DNA from: Bin5 sp963662575
GTDB lineage: Bacteria; Chloroflexota; Anaerolineae; Caldilineales; Caldilineaceae
Reading direction: 5' to 3'
Length of the DNA: 64,000 nucleotides
Assembly (NCBI GenBank): GCA_963662575.1
Contig: OY759723.1
Coordinates: 3,906,001 to 3,970,000 of the forward strand
This document shows, piece by piece, positions 63,401-64,000 of this stretch; position 1 is the first letter of the stretch; each line of letters starts with the position of its first letter. A program made the translations under genes and the position numbers. The notes below the pieces were generated by a model. It was not told the origin of the DNA. It saw nothing but the letters and a program-made list of their open reading frames with translations, and searched no databases.

Positions 63401-64000
63401 TGAACCTCTTATCGATTCGCCCAGGCCGTCAGGAAGATCTGCCGCAGCTGCACCGCCTGCTTTCCAGTAGCTTGCGCAGTTTCTTCTACCATGACATGGG
63501 CGGCGCCGAAGAACTTGACCTGCTCAAGGGAACGCACGCAGTCCTGATGGATCAGCAATCCGATAAACTGAGAGGTTTTGTCTCTTTTGAATCGGCGCAG
63601 CGGTCCGAAGCCCTTCCCGACTCGGCGCCAACCAAATTGTCGCTGCGTGCCACTGCATTCTCGTCTGGCGGGGCGGCTGCTCGCTTTCAGTTCAGCGCCC
63701 TCTTCGAATTTGCACGCCGGCAGCTTCCCGCCTCGCCCCATAGCTATATCTTCTTCGCCATGACCGAGCAGCGCTGGCTCCAGGCCAGCCTGAAAGAGGC
63801 CGGATTCGACCAGTGCGACGCAGTCCGATTCTACGAACGTAAGTCTCGTGCTGTCCATCCTTTACCGCAACCCGCAACCTTGCGCCTTGCGCAACCGGCC
63901 GACCTGCCGCCATTGGCTCGCCTGGATGCCGCCGCCTTTGACCCCCTGTGGCATATGGGCATTGCCGACCTGCAGACTCTCCAATGCGACTGCCGATTTG
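63400..64000 (+). CDS. GNAT-like protein, partial (runs off window end)
   Basis: The reading frame stays open from the ATG overlapping the rfbB stop to the last base, at least 200 residues. It starts with LLSIRPGRQEDLPQLHRLLSSSLRSFFYHD, an acetyltransferase-type beginning. A second RLAQPADLPPLARLDAAAFDPLWHM near residue 170 repeats the same pattern, so it seems to hold two GNAT-like domains. The acetyl-CoA motif of either domain is not yet visible before the window ends. The function in a dTDP-sugar locus would be sugar N-acetylation (speculative). Confidence 0.7.
   Translation, partial: MNLLSIRPGRQEDLPQLHRLLSSSLRSFFYHDMGGAEELDLLKGTHAVLMDQQSDKLRGFVSFESAQRSEALPDSAPTKLSLRATAFSSGGAAARFQFSALFEFARRQLPASPHSYIFFAMTEQRWLQASLKEAGFDQCDAVRFYERKSRAVHPLPQPATLRLAQPADLPPLARLDAAAFDPLWHMGIADLQTLQCDCRF

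Overview
This 64 kb window is ordinary bacterial chromosome, densely coded, of moderately high GC, with frequent short gene overlaps and many GTG/TTG starts. Gene content (an SMC end fragment, a seven-gene Mrp antiporter operon, a MacAB-like exporter with no outer-membrane channel gene nearby, tandem alditol-oxidase-like flavoproteins, era and mutS2 side by side, DUF4399 repeats) suggests a member of the Chloroflexota (Anaerolineae/Caldilineae-like). That placement is an inference from gene content; no rRNA or other decisive marker is present.

Layout. 1-4.7 kb: the 3' end of smc, then a large secreted or anchored protein of eight exact 115-residue DUF4399 repeats ending in a c-type haem domain. 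4.7-7.7 kb: two small minus-strand genes (a basic tail-anchored peptide and an acidic Cys-containing protein), a yccF gene, and long intergenic DNA holding copy A of a dispersed hairpin repeat. 7.7-16.2 kb: mrpABCDEFG plus an FGGY kinase. 16.3-22.5 kb: an MFS exporter, a CPBP-family membrane protease, polyphosphate kinase, and a DtxR/MntR-type regulator that looks leaderless. 22.7-27.4 kb: an ABC exporter whose permease is a fused tandem dimer, with its adaptor and ATPase. 27.7-31.3 kb: a minus-strand operon of a ketopantoate-reductase-like enzyme, a family I CoA-transferase and a threonine-dehydratase-like enzyme. 31.4-36 kb: a SixA-like phosphatase, two tandem FAD-linked oxidases and a nucleotidyltransferase. 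This block carries a 1593-bp tandem duplication whose fossil junction is still readable. 36.4-42 kb: SDR, an unknown gene, HIT protein, class V aminotransferase, and an ABC-2 exporter pair.

42.0-43.6 kb holds hairpin-repeat copy C and a decayed ISAs1-family element with 15-bp perfect terminal inverted repeats and an 11-bp target duplication. Immediately downstream, a SAM-I riboswitch with a very long P3 arm and a terminator precedes mtnA. The genes that follow form an S-adenosylmethionine/adenosine recycling neighbourhood: mtnA, a LOG-type phosphoribohydrolase, an S51 peptidase, a PfkB sugar/adenosine kinase, a GNAT, then ahcY and metK. Between the GNAT and ahcY sits an AT-richer two-gene cassette: an OLD-like AAA ATPase overlapping a small protein with Cys residues and a degenerate D...E..T...Q pattern reminiscent of PD-(D/E)XK nucleases. 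It is the best candidate here for an undescribed (possibly defence) system.

54-64 kb: a Pro-Gly-Met tRNA cluster, era, mutS2, then an exopolysaccharide locus (two Wzz-like proteins, a CpsD-like ATPase with a damaged P-loop, rfbA, an unknown protein, rfbB and a GNAT gene running off the window end).
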